DNA from: Cryptomeria japonica
Taxonomy: Eukaryota; Streptophyta; Pinopsida; Cupressales; Cupressaceae
Reading direction: 5' to 3'
DNA length: 64,000 nucleotides
Assembly (NCBI RefSeq): GCF_030272615.1
Contig: NC_081407.1
Location: 101,973,897 to 102,037,896, forward strand
In this document: in pieces, positions 1-10,595 of the stretch
Numbering within the stretch: position 1 is the first letter of the stretch
Layout: the number at the start of each line of letters is the position of its first letter
The notes under the pieces: model-generated
Database searches by the model: none
Seen by the model: only the letters and a program-made list of their open reading frames with translations
What the model was told of the DNA's origin: nothing
Program-made: the position numbers and the translations under genes

Positions 1-2211
1 ACAAGCATTTGTGTTCTCAAATCTCTTTTCCAGTGCCTGATAATGATATTCAAAGAATTTTCATTTCTAATTTTCAAAAAGACATTAGGGAAAATCTTTT
101 CTTTACTGAGTTTACTTCTTTTCCGCAGTTGTGCACTACACTTCATAATTATCAACTGACTGTGAGTCAAATGGAACAATCTACTCCTATGGATTTGAGT
201 GATAAGGGTGAGAGTGATCAACAACCATTTGTGAAGTTCAAACCAAACAAAGGCTTCATCAAATTCAATGACACCATCAACAACAACAATATAAATGCCT
301 CTTATTTTTAAATTTTTCAAAAGAGAGAAAGAATTTACTCCTTTGAATGAATCTTTGTATAGCATCATGTCTCAGTTGTTACAAAGAAATGTTATTAAAC
401 TTCATCCAATAAAACCAATTGATCCTTCTAAAGAAACTTAACCTAACTTTGATAATAATTCTTTTTATCAAATTCATCATCAACCTTGTCACGATACTGC
501 AAAATATTTTGCATTAAAATGTAAGATTCAAGACTTGATTGAGAATAATAATATAGCTGTGGTAGGTGTGAATGATAAGGGAAACAAATCAGTAGCTCCT
601 CCTAACCAAAATATTAATATTTTTACCGATCCTTTACCCTCTCATACCTCTAACGTGATTGAGACTGAACATGCTTCTTTCTCTCCCTTTGATGTCACTT
701 TCATAGCACCAAATGTGGTTAATATGGTAGAGGAACAAGAAACACCTAAGGACCCATGTATCCCATTTGATCCTATTGAGACCATTAGGGCACCTGATGG
801 CCCTTTATACATAGTTGCAAAAATCCAAGGCAAATCTTGTCGTGGTGTGTTTATTGATCCTTCTTGCATAGTTACTATCATCACTGAATAATATCTTTAT
901 ACTTTACATTTTTATCAACCAATCTATGATGATACTAATGTGGTCGTTAAGTTATTTGATGGATTTTATTGTCCTACTATTGGTTCTATCACACTTCCTC
1001 TTGAGGTTCATACTAAATCTATAGATGTCAACTTTGTTATCATTACTTCATTTGAATAATTCGATGTGAGTTAGGCTACCCTTGGCTATCTTCCATGAAG
1101 GCTATTACTTCTCTAATTCATAAGTGTTTGAAATTTCCCCACAGTGGAGAAATCATAATTGTTAACCATAATTTATTTTGACCAACTGAAAGAAGCCCAG
1201 GTGTTCCTATTGATTACTTTTGGTCTCAACAATTTGGATCTCTTCCACCAAGAAGTGATACTCTTTCAATCTTATCAAAAATGGAAGAAATATATGATCT
1301 TATCCTTAAGGAAACCTAGAACTCCAAAACTTGATATTCCCATCATTCTTGAAGATGAAGTTCTTCCCCTAATGGATAGAACTAATATTCATCCTAAAGA
1401 ATATTCCCAACCTATTCCTATGGCTGAAACCATGCCTTCTATCAAGAAGAACAATAATATTCCTCCTAAGGTTATACCCATACCTCCTCCTCATGATGGA
1501 CCTAGTTTCCTTCCTACATCAAACATTCCTCCTTTATATGTTGTAGTTCCACCTCCCTCCTCTTATAGAGAGAAGAGACCTACCTCTCCTCTTGTCCAAC
1601 CTAAAAGACCTCAACCCAAACATCCAACTACCAAAGATGAGAATATTCCTCCTTCAACAAATATACCTTAGTCTTCTCAGCCTTTTGCTAAGACTAGATG
1701 GAAACGTTGTGTGAGAGAACACCGACAAAAAAGTCATGCTAGAGCTCATGAAGTTGTTTCTCAAACTATTCAATCTCCCAAAACACCAACAATTGACATG
1801 ATTCCATTTCCTCCTCAGCAAGATGTTGAACCAAAATCTCCGAATAATAAATTGCAAAAAACATGTGATGGTTTTACTTCTTTTCATGTTAGAAGTCCTC
1901 TTTTTATAAATCTTGATGAAGAAATAGGTGAAAATGTTATTCATGATGGCAATGCAACTCCTAATGCTTATGATAGTGAATATGAATATGTTGATGTTGA
2001 CAAACATTTATCTATAGAATTTTCAAAAGCCTTAATCCTAGCTCCTAGAAACGAACAAAGTGACTTAGCACATGAACATAGTCCTTGTTTGGATCTTGTG
2101 ATAGCTCCATCTTCTATGCTCGATGTTGCTCCTCTGGTGTGTTTCCCGCCTTCCCAAAATAGTGATCAGCAAAATCGAGAGGTGGATGTCATGCTAGACT
2201 ATCTGCATTAG
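1..2211 (+). pseudogene. Degenerate gag-protease region of a Ty3/gypsy-like retroelement
   Basis: A chain of broken reading frames reads as the C-terminal part of a plant gypsy gag followed by an aspartic protease. Residues at 9-311 resemble the end of a gag domain. At about 470-540 a degenerate His/Cys knuckle ending in IQDLIENNNI can be read. At 815-888 the protease active-site region reads CRGVFIDPSCIVTIITE, where D-T/S-G has become D-P-S. At about 1071-1103 LGYPWLSSMKA matches the second conserved protease block, but in another frame after a TAG. A Pro-rich linker follows (1300-2211) with only one in-frame stop, at about 1669. No RT, RNase H or integrase follows before the LTR, so this is either a pol-less derivative or a deletion product. 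It belongs with the 3' LTR at 2966-4212. The 5' part lies left of the window. Confidence 0.72.
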
Positions 2212-2965
2212 TATGGTAGATCCTCTCCCTCTCTCTTTTCTTTCTCTTTTGTCACCATTCTTCTATACATGTATCCCTATTCTTCTATTTGTTGTCCCTA
2301 GTGATGTCTACTTGAGGATGATGCAAAGCATTGAGATCTCTTTTGGTGTCTTTCATGTTGACTCAAAAGACAATATGTGTTCCCTTTCTTCCAAGGTGGT
2401 TTCCTTTCTTGGGGGAATGAGGACTATTCTATGCATATATATACATGATATATATGAGTTATCATACAACATACTGACCCCAAGGAAAGCGAAGCCACCT
2501 CATGCTTTGTGTTTTGTGTTCATTATCCTCGAGCTTATTCCTCAATTGGGGGCTAGATCCTTGTGATAACATGCTCCCTCTCTTTCTCTCTCTTAGGTGT
2601 ATCCTACCTAACAACAATCACTCTCAATAAGGCATGCACGATCACTTTAACATGGGGCATACACTCCACTCATATTTTCTTTCTTGATACTTAAAGTTAC
2701 TTAGTGAACTTGGCTTTTCTTTGTAATCTTTGGTATCCTTTCTTTTCATGACTCATAGTGAGGGAAACTTTATTATTTGTAGTCATGGTTCTCCCTCTTG
2801 ATCTTCCCTTTTACTTTGTCAGTCGAAGCTGTAAGATCATTAGTCCATTGGGGGCTTGGTCTATCTTGCCTCCTTGACATGGTGAAAGTATTTTCAATCT
2901 TGTCTCCTTATACTTTACTGGTAGTATTGGCATACACTTATACTCTCACTAAAGTGGGTGCTAAA
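2212..2965 (+). other. Non-coding 3' internal region with polypurine tract
   Basis: There is no convincing coding sequence here; the open frame at 2213-2566 has no family features. G-rich patches TTGGGGGCTAG (about 2545) and TTGGGGGCTTGG (about 2848) precede the presumed polypurine tract ACTAAAGTGGGTGCTAAA (about 2948-2965), which directly abuts the LTR start. The same arrangement, on the other strand, is seen at 44663-44800. There, a GGGGGCTT-type patch and then ACTAAAGTGGGGGCTAAA precede the LTR of another gypsy element. This is what supports the boundary. Confidence 0.6.
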
Positions 2966-4212
2966 TGTAGCATCATAAAATTGTGACCCTTGCAATTTTT
3001 GACCGCATTTGGGTCTTTGCATTAGCAGATGAATCCCTAAGCCTAATCGAAGACTTGAAACATGCTCATGCCATCAATAACTTGCATTTCCCATCATGTT
3101 GCATTATCCTTTAGTTGCTCCCTATTCTAAATTAGGGCAGGGTATGGGCATGGCGCCCCTGTCCTCCTAGGATAGGGGTGTGGTGCCCTTGTCCTAGCCC
3201 TATTTTGGGCCCCCTTTGGTCCTATCTTGCCTTGAGCATGTCAATTGTTGAACGGGAAAAGTTTCCCTATGTTGGCCTAAGATGGGAAAATACCTAAACA
3301 CCCCTAATTGGAAAGTATATAAGGAGCTCTTCCCCTCCTATTTTCACAAGTTGATAAGTCGATGATAAGTGAAGTTGATCATAAAGTGAAATCAAGTGCA
3401 AGCATTCAAAAATTCAAGCATTGAGCATTTCAATTGTCCTTTCAAGGCTAGGTGTTGCATTCAAGTCAAGGATTCAACCATTGAAGAGGAGATTTCTATC
3501 AACATTCAAGACATCCTATTTCACATATCCATTCAAGCAAACTCATCTAAAAAGGTATCAACATTTCAATTACATACCCTCCTTCAGGTGGATTTTACTT
3601 CAAACATTTCCTTTCATTTACTTGCAGCATTTTACAATCAATTGGTTAATTCTAAAATGGGGTTTGACCTGAAGGCAAATCCCCAATCCCAACAACATTT
3701 TCCTCTCTTTTTTGTGTGTAGGTTGTAGGTGTGCAACTGTAATTGGAGTTTTAGGCTTCACTTTCAGAGAGAAAAAAACCCTTTTCAGCACGTGGATTTT
3801 TCGAAGGACCGTGTGAAACTTCAACACAATCCCTGTAACTTTTGCTCAAATTTGCGAGGAATCTTTGTCTCAACATTCTACTACTAATTCCAGGTGGACA
3901 ACTTCATCCCGCATCTCAATCTCAAGATATAATCATTTCTTTGTTATTTCTGTACTTAGTCTCAATTTTCTTAATTCAACTTGTCTATTGTAAAAGAGGG
4001 TTAATTTACTTTCCTAATACCTCCCAAAATTTATTGTAATTCACTTATTATTCAATCTCCTACCAGTGGGATTGGATCTAGTTAAATCAATCCCTCTTTT
4101 AAATGTAATGTGTGTGAAAATTTAGGAAATCCTTTGTAAAACTTTCATCCCTCTTTTGAGGGGAGTAAATATTTCCACTTGATCTCCCCTCATCATTTTC
4201 CACCATATTACA
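2966..4212 (+). repeat. 3' LTR of gypsy-like element
   Basis: Begins TGTAGCATCATAAAATTGTG directly after the polypurine tract and ends ...CCATATTACA (TG...CA, about 1247 bp). At the right edge the sequence changes abruptly to LINE coding sequence on the minus strand. A GC-rich module (about 3137-3220, AGGGGTGTGGTGCCCTTGTCCT) and a TATA box (3316-3324) lie inside. The start matches the minus-strand LTR start at 44662, including about 120 bp of flank. The partner 5' LTR and left target-site duplication are outside the window, so the exact 3' edge is inferred. Confidence 0.65.
3316..3324 (+). promoter_or_regulatory. TATA box of gypsy LTR
   Basis: TATATAAGG lies about 350 bp into the LTR in the sense orientation of the element. 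This is a normal position for the U3 promoter of a plant LTR. Activity is not shown by sequence. Confidence 0.55.
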
Positions 4213-5349
4213 ATTGTGAAACTTCCATATCAACCATAAAATTTCCAAAGAAAGGCAAGACCAAAATGAGTTAGCAAATTTCTTGCAGCATTTAATGTAG
4301 CCAAGGATAACATCAATACAGACAATACTCTTAGCCTCAAAATAAAAACCAAATATTTTCGAAATTTATTTGGCAAAGTAACAGTCAAAGAACACATGTT
4401 GGACAATTTTGGGTAAGTGGGAAGATTTAGACTAGTACAAATTTCTATCAACATACTTCAAGGAGAGTTTATGCAACAACAACCTCCAAACAAAAAATTT
4501 CTTTTTAGGTTCAACAGGGCCAACCCATTTTTTGTTAAGAGATTTGACCCACTGTTCCTTATTCCAATCCAAACTCCACATAGAATTAAGGTGGTCAATA
4601 ACAATGGAAGATTGTTTCAAAGTATCATAAATAGTTTTAGCTTTGATGCAAGGAAGGGGGGAGCTATCATGCCAACAAAAGGAGGAAGGGAAGGCTAGGG
4701 AGAAGGTAACAGAATAGTGTGAGGTGAAGGGGGAGAGAGAATATTTTAGGACAACATAGATCCTATACTCAGAGGAGGGCACCTTGAATCTGCAAGCCAA
4801 AGCTTCCCATGTGATCAAAGAGTCATTATGGAAGATATCCTCAAAAGTCCTTATGTCACTGTTACGCCATTTTAAAAATGAATAACCCTGTAATGTAGAA
4901 AGAGGCTTATCCTTATGAACAATATTCCACCAAATGGATCTATTAGTTGAGAAACAATTATTATTCTTGAAGCACTCATTATTTATGATGTAATGTTTCA
5001 CAACCTTCCAAGCTTTCAATAGAGATTTGAATATATTAGATCTAAAGGGGGAGATTTCAAATTTGTCTGCAATCAAATCACAGGAAGGGAGGCCCTTCCA
5101 TTTTTTAGCCGTCTTAGGAAAATACATCAAGATATTTTTTCTAATCAAAACCTTCCAAGGCTCATCTCCACAAATATCCCTAAAGATCCATTTTAAAGGG
5201 CAGGGCTATCCGCTGAGTCCTGAGATCCTTAAGTCCCATTCCTCCAATATCCTTTTTTAGGACACACCAGTCCCACCTGACCGCATGCTATTTTTTATTC
5301 CCCTTTCCATCAAACCATAAAAAATCTTTAATTTTCTTTTGAAGGTGAC
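4213..5349 (-). pseudogene. LINE (L1-type) C-terminal fragment: end of RT and zf-RVT region
   Basis: Read on the minus strand from 5349, the fragment starts in the RT thumb with HLQKKIKDFLWFDGKGNKK, then a stop, then GGMGLKDLRTQRIAL. This is the typical plant L1 stretch after the RT core. An open frame at 4432-5148 ends with EPKKKFFVWRLLLHKLSLK, the start of the zf-RVT domain. The rest of that domain continues in another frame at 4230-4454 (NMCSLTV...). Several stops and frameshifts make it dead. The upstream half of the same LINE is at 32721-35290; the two join in frame if the 27 kb between them is removed. At 4213 it abuts the LTR of the gypsy element, so its own 3' end and poly(A) are not visible. 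Confidence 0.82.
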
Positions 5350-6027
5350 TGTAATGCCCACCAAAATACCCTAGAGAAAAACACCTAATCTATCTACAAT
5401 GGAGACAATTTTTTTCTTAAAATGCACATCCTTTAACAACACATGCAACTATTATAATCATCCATCTAATGCATATGAAATACAACATCTACTAAAAGCA
5501 TCAATTATAATCACAATCTTAATTACTACATTGCATAAAACATCTTAGCACAATTTATGCAAGGAGATAACATATCATATCATCTTTTCCCTAGGGTATC
5601 TCAATGTCACTACTTAAGAGTAACACCCTATAAACTAGATTCATTTTAAGCACCAATAACAAATGTTCCTAATTCCATATAAGACATCCATTCTAACATC
5701 ATAAAGCTAACACATATCCTTCCTAATATCATGATACTAATTCCATAATCAATCATTTCTTCCATTAAGACTATCTTAGATCTAGGAATCTTATGCATAA
5801 CATTAGGATTACTTTCATATGCAATTACATTAACATACATCCATAATATCTAATCAAGGTACATTTTCCATCTAAGAATCACAGATTAATTTCTTTTAAC
5901 ATACAATAGGACAACTCATGTCATATTCCAAGAATACCATTTTATTACATACAATTTCCTAATCTTACAAGATCACATTACATAGATTTAGTTTTACAAG
6001 GTACATGATCCTTTCCTTAATACAATG

Positions 6028-7501
6028 TGATGCTCTGCAAAAAGGAATGATAGTTAGGATAAACAAACACAAAGCGAGAAATAAGAAACCAAATGTTAGA
6101 TGTTAGTGTTAGAAATCACAAATTAAAAACTATCCTAAACAGGCATACCAACAGAGACACTATAAGCAAAATAGAGCATTTAACTAAGACAAAAAATGCA
6201 ACAAGGCATCTCCAAATGTCTTCCACCATGCTTGTAGCTCCTCCTCCCTTGTTCCTCTCCTCTCCAAGCTCCCAAATGAGTGTATCTCTTAGTATCTTTT
6301 TGAACTATTTTTTTGGATGTCTTATGGAGATTCAAGATTGTGATATGATTGTGAAAGTATGCAAATGTAAACAAACTAAAAATGAGATTATTATCTAGTC
6401 TAGTGTATATTTTAGTCCAAAAGAGTAAATGTAAATGCTTATGCTAAATGCTCTCTAAAATTCACTATAAGTTAGATGCATACAAGTTTTCAAGATCTGG
6501 ATTATGAAGAAACGGGCTCTATTTATAGGAAAAATGGAGCAATGGATGGTTGAGATTGAGTAATCTCAACAAGGGTCAGGATTGAAGGGTTTATGATCCA
6601 TGTGAGGACTTTCAACCCAATCCCAAAATAAAAAGTGTCAACATGAGAGGGGTTGAGGGGAGAGGAAAGAAACATTAAATGCTTGACATGACTTGAGGGT
6701 TAACTTGGGAGGTAAGGTTAATGTTGAGTTGAGTGAAGAAAATCATTATCCAAAGAATAATGCTTTTATTCAATGGATAAACTCTTGTGCAAGAGTTAGT
6801 GAGGATAACCATGGTCAAAGCAATAAATGCTTGAGAAGACACATGGGTCAAATGAGGGTTGAGTTAGGAGTCAAAGTCCCTAACCATGGGTGCAAGTGGA
6901 TTTAGCTATAAATGGTTATGTAAGAGCCATTAATGGTTATGTAAGAGACATTAGTGGTTTAGAAGACTTTAGAGGTTAGCTTGTTGAACACATAAAGCAT
7001 TAAATGCTTTTCAAAGACTTTCGAGTATTTGAGAAGTGACTTCAAGTTGCCTAGGAATGTGACAATAATTAGGGGATGGATTAGGCTAATTAGGAATGGG
7101 TTAGAATAATCTAGAAGGGGTTTAGGATTGCAAGTGGGTTTGGTGGGTGAGGGAAAATAGGATTTTTATTAAAATAAAATTTATTTATTTCAACAAATAG
7201 GTGCAAGTTGCATTTTTAGGAGAATGCAAGTGGGGGGGGGGGGGATTTAATGATTTAAATAAATGTTTTATTTAATTTATTTAAAAGTGGAATTATATAA
7301 ATAGGATTTATTCATTTAATTGATTGTGAATTTGGTTTAATGAATTAATTAAAACAAATTGAATAATTTATTTAATTAATAGGAGCATGTTTGATGATGA
7401 ATTAATTAAATGTTAATTTAATTAACTGATGGCTAGTAGATTTTAATCAAATAGATAGCAAATATTCATTTAATTAAACTGAAAAAATTTATGTGACTAC
7501 A
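6028..7501 (-). repeat. 3' LTR of the Tat-type element
   Basis: Direct copy of 23239-24690. In the element's orientation it begins TGTAGTCACATAAA (at 7501) and ends GCAGAGCATCA (at 6028). It contains a long C-tract on the minus strand (about 7233-7244, seen as poly-G on plus), AT-rich TTAATTAA-type sequence, and a TATA box. The open frames at 6093-6398 and 6180-6374 inside it are chance. Confidence 0.93.
6519..6529 (-). promoter_or_regulatory. TATA box in Tat 3' LTR
   Basis: On the minus strand the sequence reads TCCTATAAATAGAGCC, a textbook plant TATA box, about 970 bp into the LTR. The same box is in the other LTR at 23730-23740. Its strand agrees with the coding strand of gag-pol. Confidence 0.7.
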
Positions 7502-7514
7502 TTTGCCCCTCTTT
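7502..7514 (-). other. Polypurine tract of the Tat element
   Basis: On the minus strand AAAGAGGGGCAAA directly precedes the LTR start TGTAGTC. This purine run is the expected second-strand primer and fixes the orientation of the element. Confidence 0.75.
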
Positions 7515-7811
7515 GAGACGGTGCAGTTTATCGCGTCATTTCAAAGAAAGAAAAATAGGTTTGAAGAAATATGCCCCATAAAATGTTAATTTAATGGGTG
7601 GTATGACCCCTCGAGAGATGGCCGAAAATTTCGGAAAATCAGGCAATCTCTCGAAAAAAAATGAAAATTGGTAGGGAGATAGAAGAGAAGAATTTAGCGA
7701 TACTGGTGAAAAAATAGAAGAAATCGGAGATAAAATGGAGAAATGTGAGGCTCGGGAATTTCATGGGGACCACAGCGGTGAGCAGAGGAAAATTAGGTTT
7801 ACAATAGAAGG

Positions 7812-7819
7812 TATATATG
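7812..7819 (+). promoter_or_regulatory. TATA-like box upstream of the antisense PMD gene
   Basis: TATATATG at 7812-7819 lies about 97 bp before the proposed ATG at 7916, on the same strand as the PMD-like gene and opposite to the retroelement. It is a plausible core promoter only by position and sequence. Confidence 0.35.
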
Positions 7820-7990
7820 GGGGTGAAGGGGGAAAAACAGGGTCATTTGCATTCATCTCCATAGTGATTTCAGAGCTCTGATAGTGACCTTTTGAAAGAG
7901 CAAGCAATAGTCAGGATGCTGGTACCTATAGCAGATCATTGGCTAGAGCGAGTTCATCAATTCCAGCGGCCAAATAACTACGGACCAGCA

Positions 7991-8624
7991 GTATGTGAAT
8001 TTGAAATTTTTCTTTTCATGCATTTTTGATAGGTTTTTTAGCTTGTCCAAGTTGAGTCAAAACAATAGCACTAAAATGGCATTTTGGCGCTGTTGTCAAT
8101 TTATTTAGTGCTATTATGCCACTATAGCGCTTTTGCATAGTGGTTTTAGCACTTTTGTGGTTTCTAGCGCTATTGCATAGTTGATTTAGCATTTTTGTGT
8201 GTTTAGCGCTATGGAGCCCTTCTTGTAGCGCTTTTGTTTTTAAATGGTGCTTTTGCATAGTGTTTGTAGCGCTATTGTTTATTTGGTGCTATTGTGTAGT
8301 TGGTTTAGCGCGATTGTCAGCATATTAGCACTATTGTTTGTAGAGTAGTGCTATTATTAGGAAGATAGATGCCCCAGTGGTTTTGAAAAAGAATCTCCTA
8401 ATGCCAATGATGGATGGATGGAGAGGTGAGTTATTTTGAACCAGAGCAACCCTGTTGAGACTAGGTCATTAGGATAAATACCTGTTGTAGTCTAGGTATG
8501 CCATGATTGCGTACTTGTTGAGACCTGAAGATACTGGATCAAAGTATCTGTTGATAGTCTAGGTTTAAAATTAAGAAAGTTTGAAACAAAATAACTAATG
8601 ATGATGGTTGATGTATGTGTGTAG
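7991..8624 (+). other. Predicted intron of PMD copy 1, filled with AGCGCT-type repeats
   Basis: The donor GTATGT directly follows codon 25 and the acceptor TGTGTAG directly precedes an in-frame exon 2. About 8050-8360 consists of degenerate repeats of the kind TTTAGCGCTATTG / TAGTGCTATT. The same motif, inverted, lies near the other end of the element at 22888-23150. Splicing is inferred from consensus sites and frame continuity, not shown. Confidence 0.5.
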
Positions 8625-9839
8625 GAGGATCTTCGTGTCTTACAGATGTGCGAGAGGCATCTAGCCACACAGGTGTTGTGTGATCGATTGATAAAGGCCA
8701 AGGTGGATTGTATTGCAGTGACAGGCCTATACAATGTTATGCATATGCCCGTGATTCAGATGAATCATGGTTTGATTACAACATTGGTAGAGTGGTGGCA
8801 CAGTGAGACGTGTACATTTCACTTAGCGCAGGGGGAGATGACAGTTACACTGGAGGATGTGTGGCGCATCCTTCACATTCCCATTCGAGGAGAGCTGGTG
8901 ACATATGACCGATCCTGGGGGACGGTGGCTATATAATGGTTTTTTGATGAGGATGTGTATATTGATGATGAATCGATAGCCTAGGAGGATATAGCTGCTT
9001 TGTATGAGCCACTACTGGCTATTTTATCAGGTATTGTTGGGGACCTACTATGCCCAGATCGACAATCGCATGGACTGGTCATTGGTTGGGGCTAGGTGAT
9101 AGAGAAGATGATGACTGAGGGGACTCACTTTGCATGGGGACCGTGCGTGTTGTTGCACTTATATTGGGAATTGCATGAGGTAGTATACCGACAGGTGAGC
9201 TCACTAGGAGTGGTGATCACTCTGCTACATATTTGGGCATGGGAGCACCTACCTGTGACTCGACCAGTGAGTCTAAGATTTAGGGCTGTGGACCAGCCCT
9301 ATGTATACATGTATGGCAGTATGATGAGTCAGCCCCACCTGGGGATGTTAGAGTGGTGGTGGCGGGCACTTGATGATTTAGATATAGTGATCTAGAGGCC
9401 ATATATTGAGTGCGAGCCCTGGGAGGATGATGCAGAGGCCTTGCCTTACGTATTTATGACACGATACCTCATTGATTGGACAACCTACAATGTGGAGAGA
9501 TAGGTAACTAGGAAAGTGCTGAGACAGTTTGGACAGAGGAAGGGATTGCCGAGTGGTTCTGGAGAGTATGCACGGGTGGTCTACGAGAGGTTCCAGTGGG
9601 GGCCAATATTACCTTATGATCAGGAATTATCAGAGTTTCAGACTCTACAAGTGAGACCATGGTAGATGAGGCTGGGGATGGTAGATGTAGGGGTGTCAGA
9701 TGAGTACACTTAGTACATTGCGGCACATCTGATTCCTCGGATATCAGATCTAGTGGAGCCGATTCTTGATTTTGAGGAGGATAGGGGATAGAGACAGAGG
9801 ATGAGAGGAGGTCAAGGACCTATATTAGGTGGATGAGGG

Positions 9840-10010
9840 AGAGGTGATGGAGGAGGAGGGGATGGAGGAGAAGGTGATGGAGGAGGAGGAGGTGGGGGTG
9901 GTGGAGGTGATGGAGGAGGAGGAGGAGGTGGGGGTGGTGGATTTGGAGGAGGTGGGGGATTTGGAGGTGGAGGTGGTGGAGGTGGATGGTTGTGGCGGAG
10001 AGGGAGAGGT
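9840..10010 (+). repeat. GGA/GGT-rich low-complexity tract (Gly-rich coding)
   Basis: Runs such as GGAGGAGGAGGAGG and GGTGGGGGTGG encode poly-Gly with Asp/Phe in PMD copy 1. On DNA level it is a G-rich strand with many G-runs of 2-5 separated by single bases, so G-quadruplex formation is conceivable. Confidence 0.8.
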
Positions 10011-10595
10011 AGGTAGCCATTGCGGCTATCATAGGGACCTTTTCTATAGGGAGGAGTTAGATTAGGTGGTAGGGATATGGGGGAGGCAGAGGCACCTATG
10101 GATACAGGGGAGGGAGCGACTGGAGAAGAGGGAGCTATTGGTGGAGGAGATCTGTGGGATCATATGATATTATTTTTGCAGACTCGGCTAGAGGATATGG
10201 AGGCAGAGGTGGCAGCTAGAGATGTACAGTTGTTTGCACAGGAGTCAGAGTTGACTATAGTGTTGTAGGAGAGAGATCAGACAGTTGATAGGGTGATCCA
10301 GTTAAAGGAGAGAGTTCAGGCTTTGGAGGGAGTACAGGGACATGGACCGTCGACTGATTCCCTAGTGAGAGAGTTATGGAGAGTAGGTACAGAGGCTGAT
10401 TACTAGCAGGGTCTATATGAGCAGGAGGTGCCATCTATTCGGTGGGCATTGAGTTATTGACAGATACATCGGGAGAGATCAAAGCGGTCTCAGAGGATGC
10501 AAAGCAATGGTGGTGTGATGGGTCCTCCACGGCGGGGTAGTGTAGGTGGTGATGGTGGTGATGGTGGTGCAACATCTGGTCAGAGTGGCATTTGA

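Larger units (their letters stand above)
7916..10595 (+). pseudogene. Antisense plant-mobile-domain (PMD)-like gene carried by the Tat element (copy 1)
   Basis: Proposed exon 1 is 7916-7990 (25 codons, starting MLVPIADHWLERVHQF), the intron 7991-8624 (GTATGT...TGTGTAG, phase 0), and exon 2 8625-10595. Exon 2 carries the PMD pattern LVEWWHSETCTFHL then GEMTVTLEDVWRILHIP, then W-rich blocks around 9110-9390 and 9410-9500. A Gly-rich low-complexity stretch (9840-10010) and a coiled coil near 10170-10330 (LEDMEAEVAARDVQLFAQE) follow. The frame holds for all 1971 bases of exon 2 without an indel. It has 15 premature stops: TAG at 8982, 9093, 9393, 9501, 9663, 9711, 9789, 10014, 10032, 10047, 10266 and 10404; TAA at 8934; TGA at 9834 and 10458. 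PMD proteins (MAIN/MAIL-like and transposon-borne) are known in plants. Its role inside the element is unknown. A homologue is at 45261-55622. Confidence 0.75.

Noticed and set aside
2213-2566. 117-codon open frame as a gene
   Set aside because: Low-complexity hydrophobic sequence, no homology pattern, lies in the region where related elements are non-coding.
9508-10032. Minus-strand open frames with Leu/His-rich runs opposite the GGA tract
   Set aside because: Shadows of the Gly-rich repeat on the other strand.
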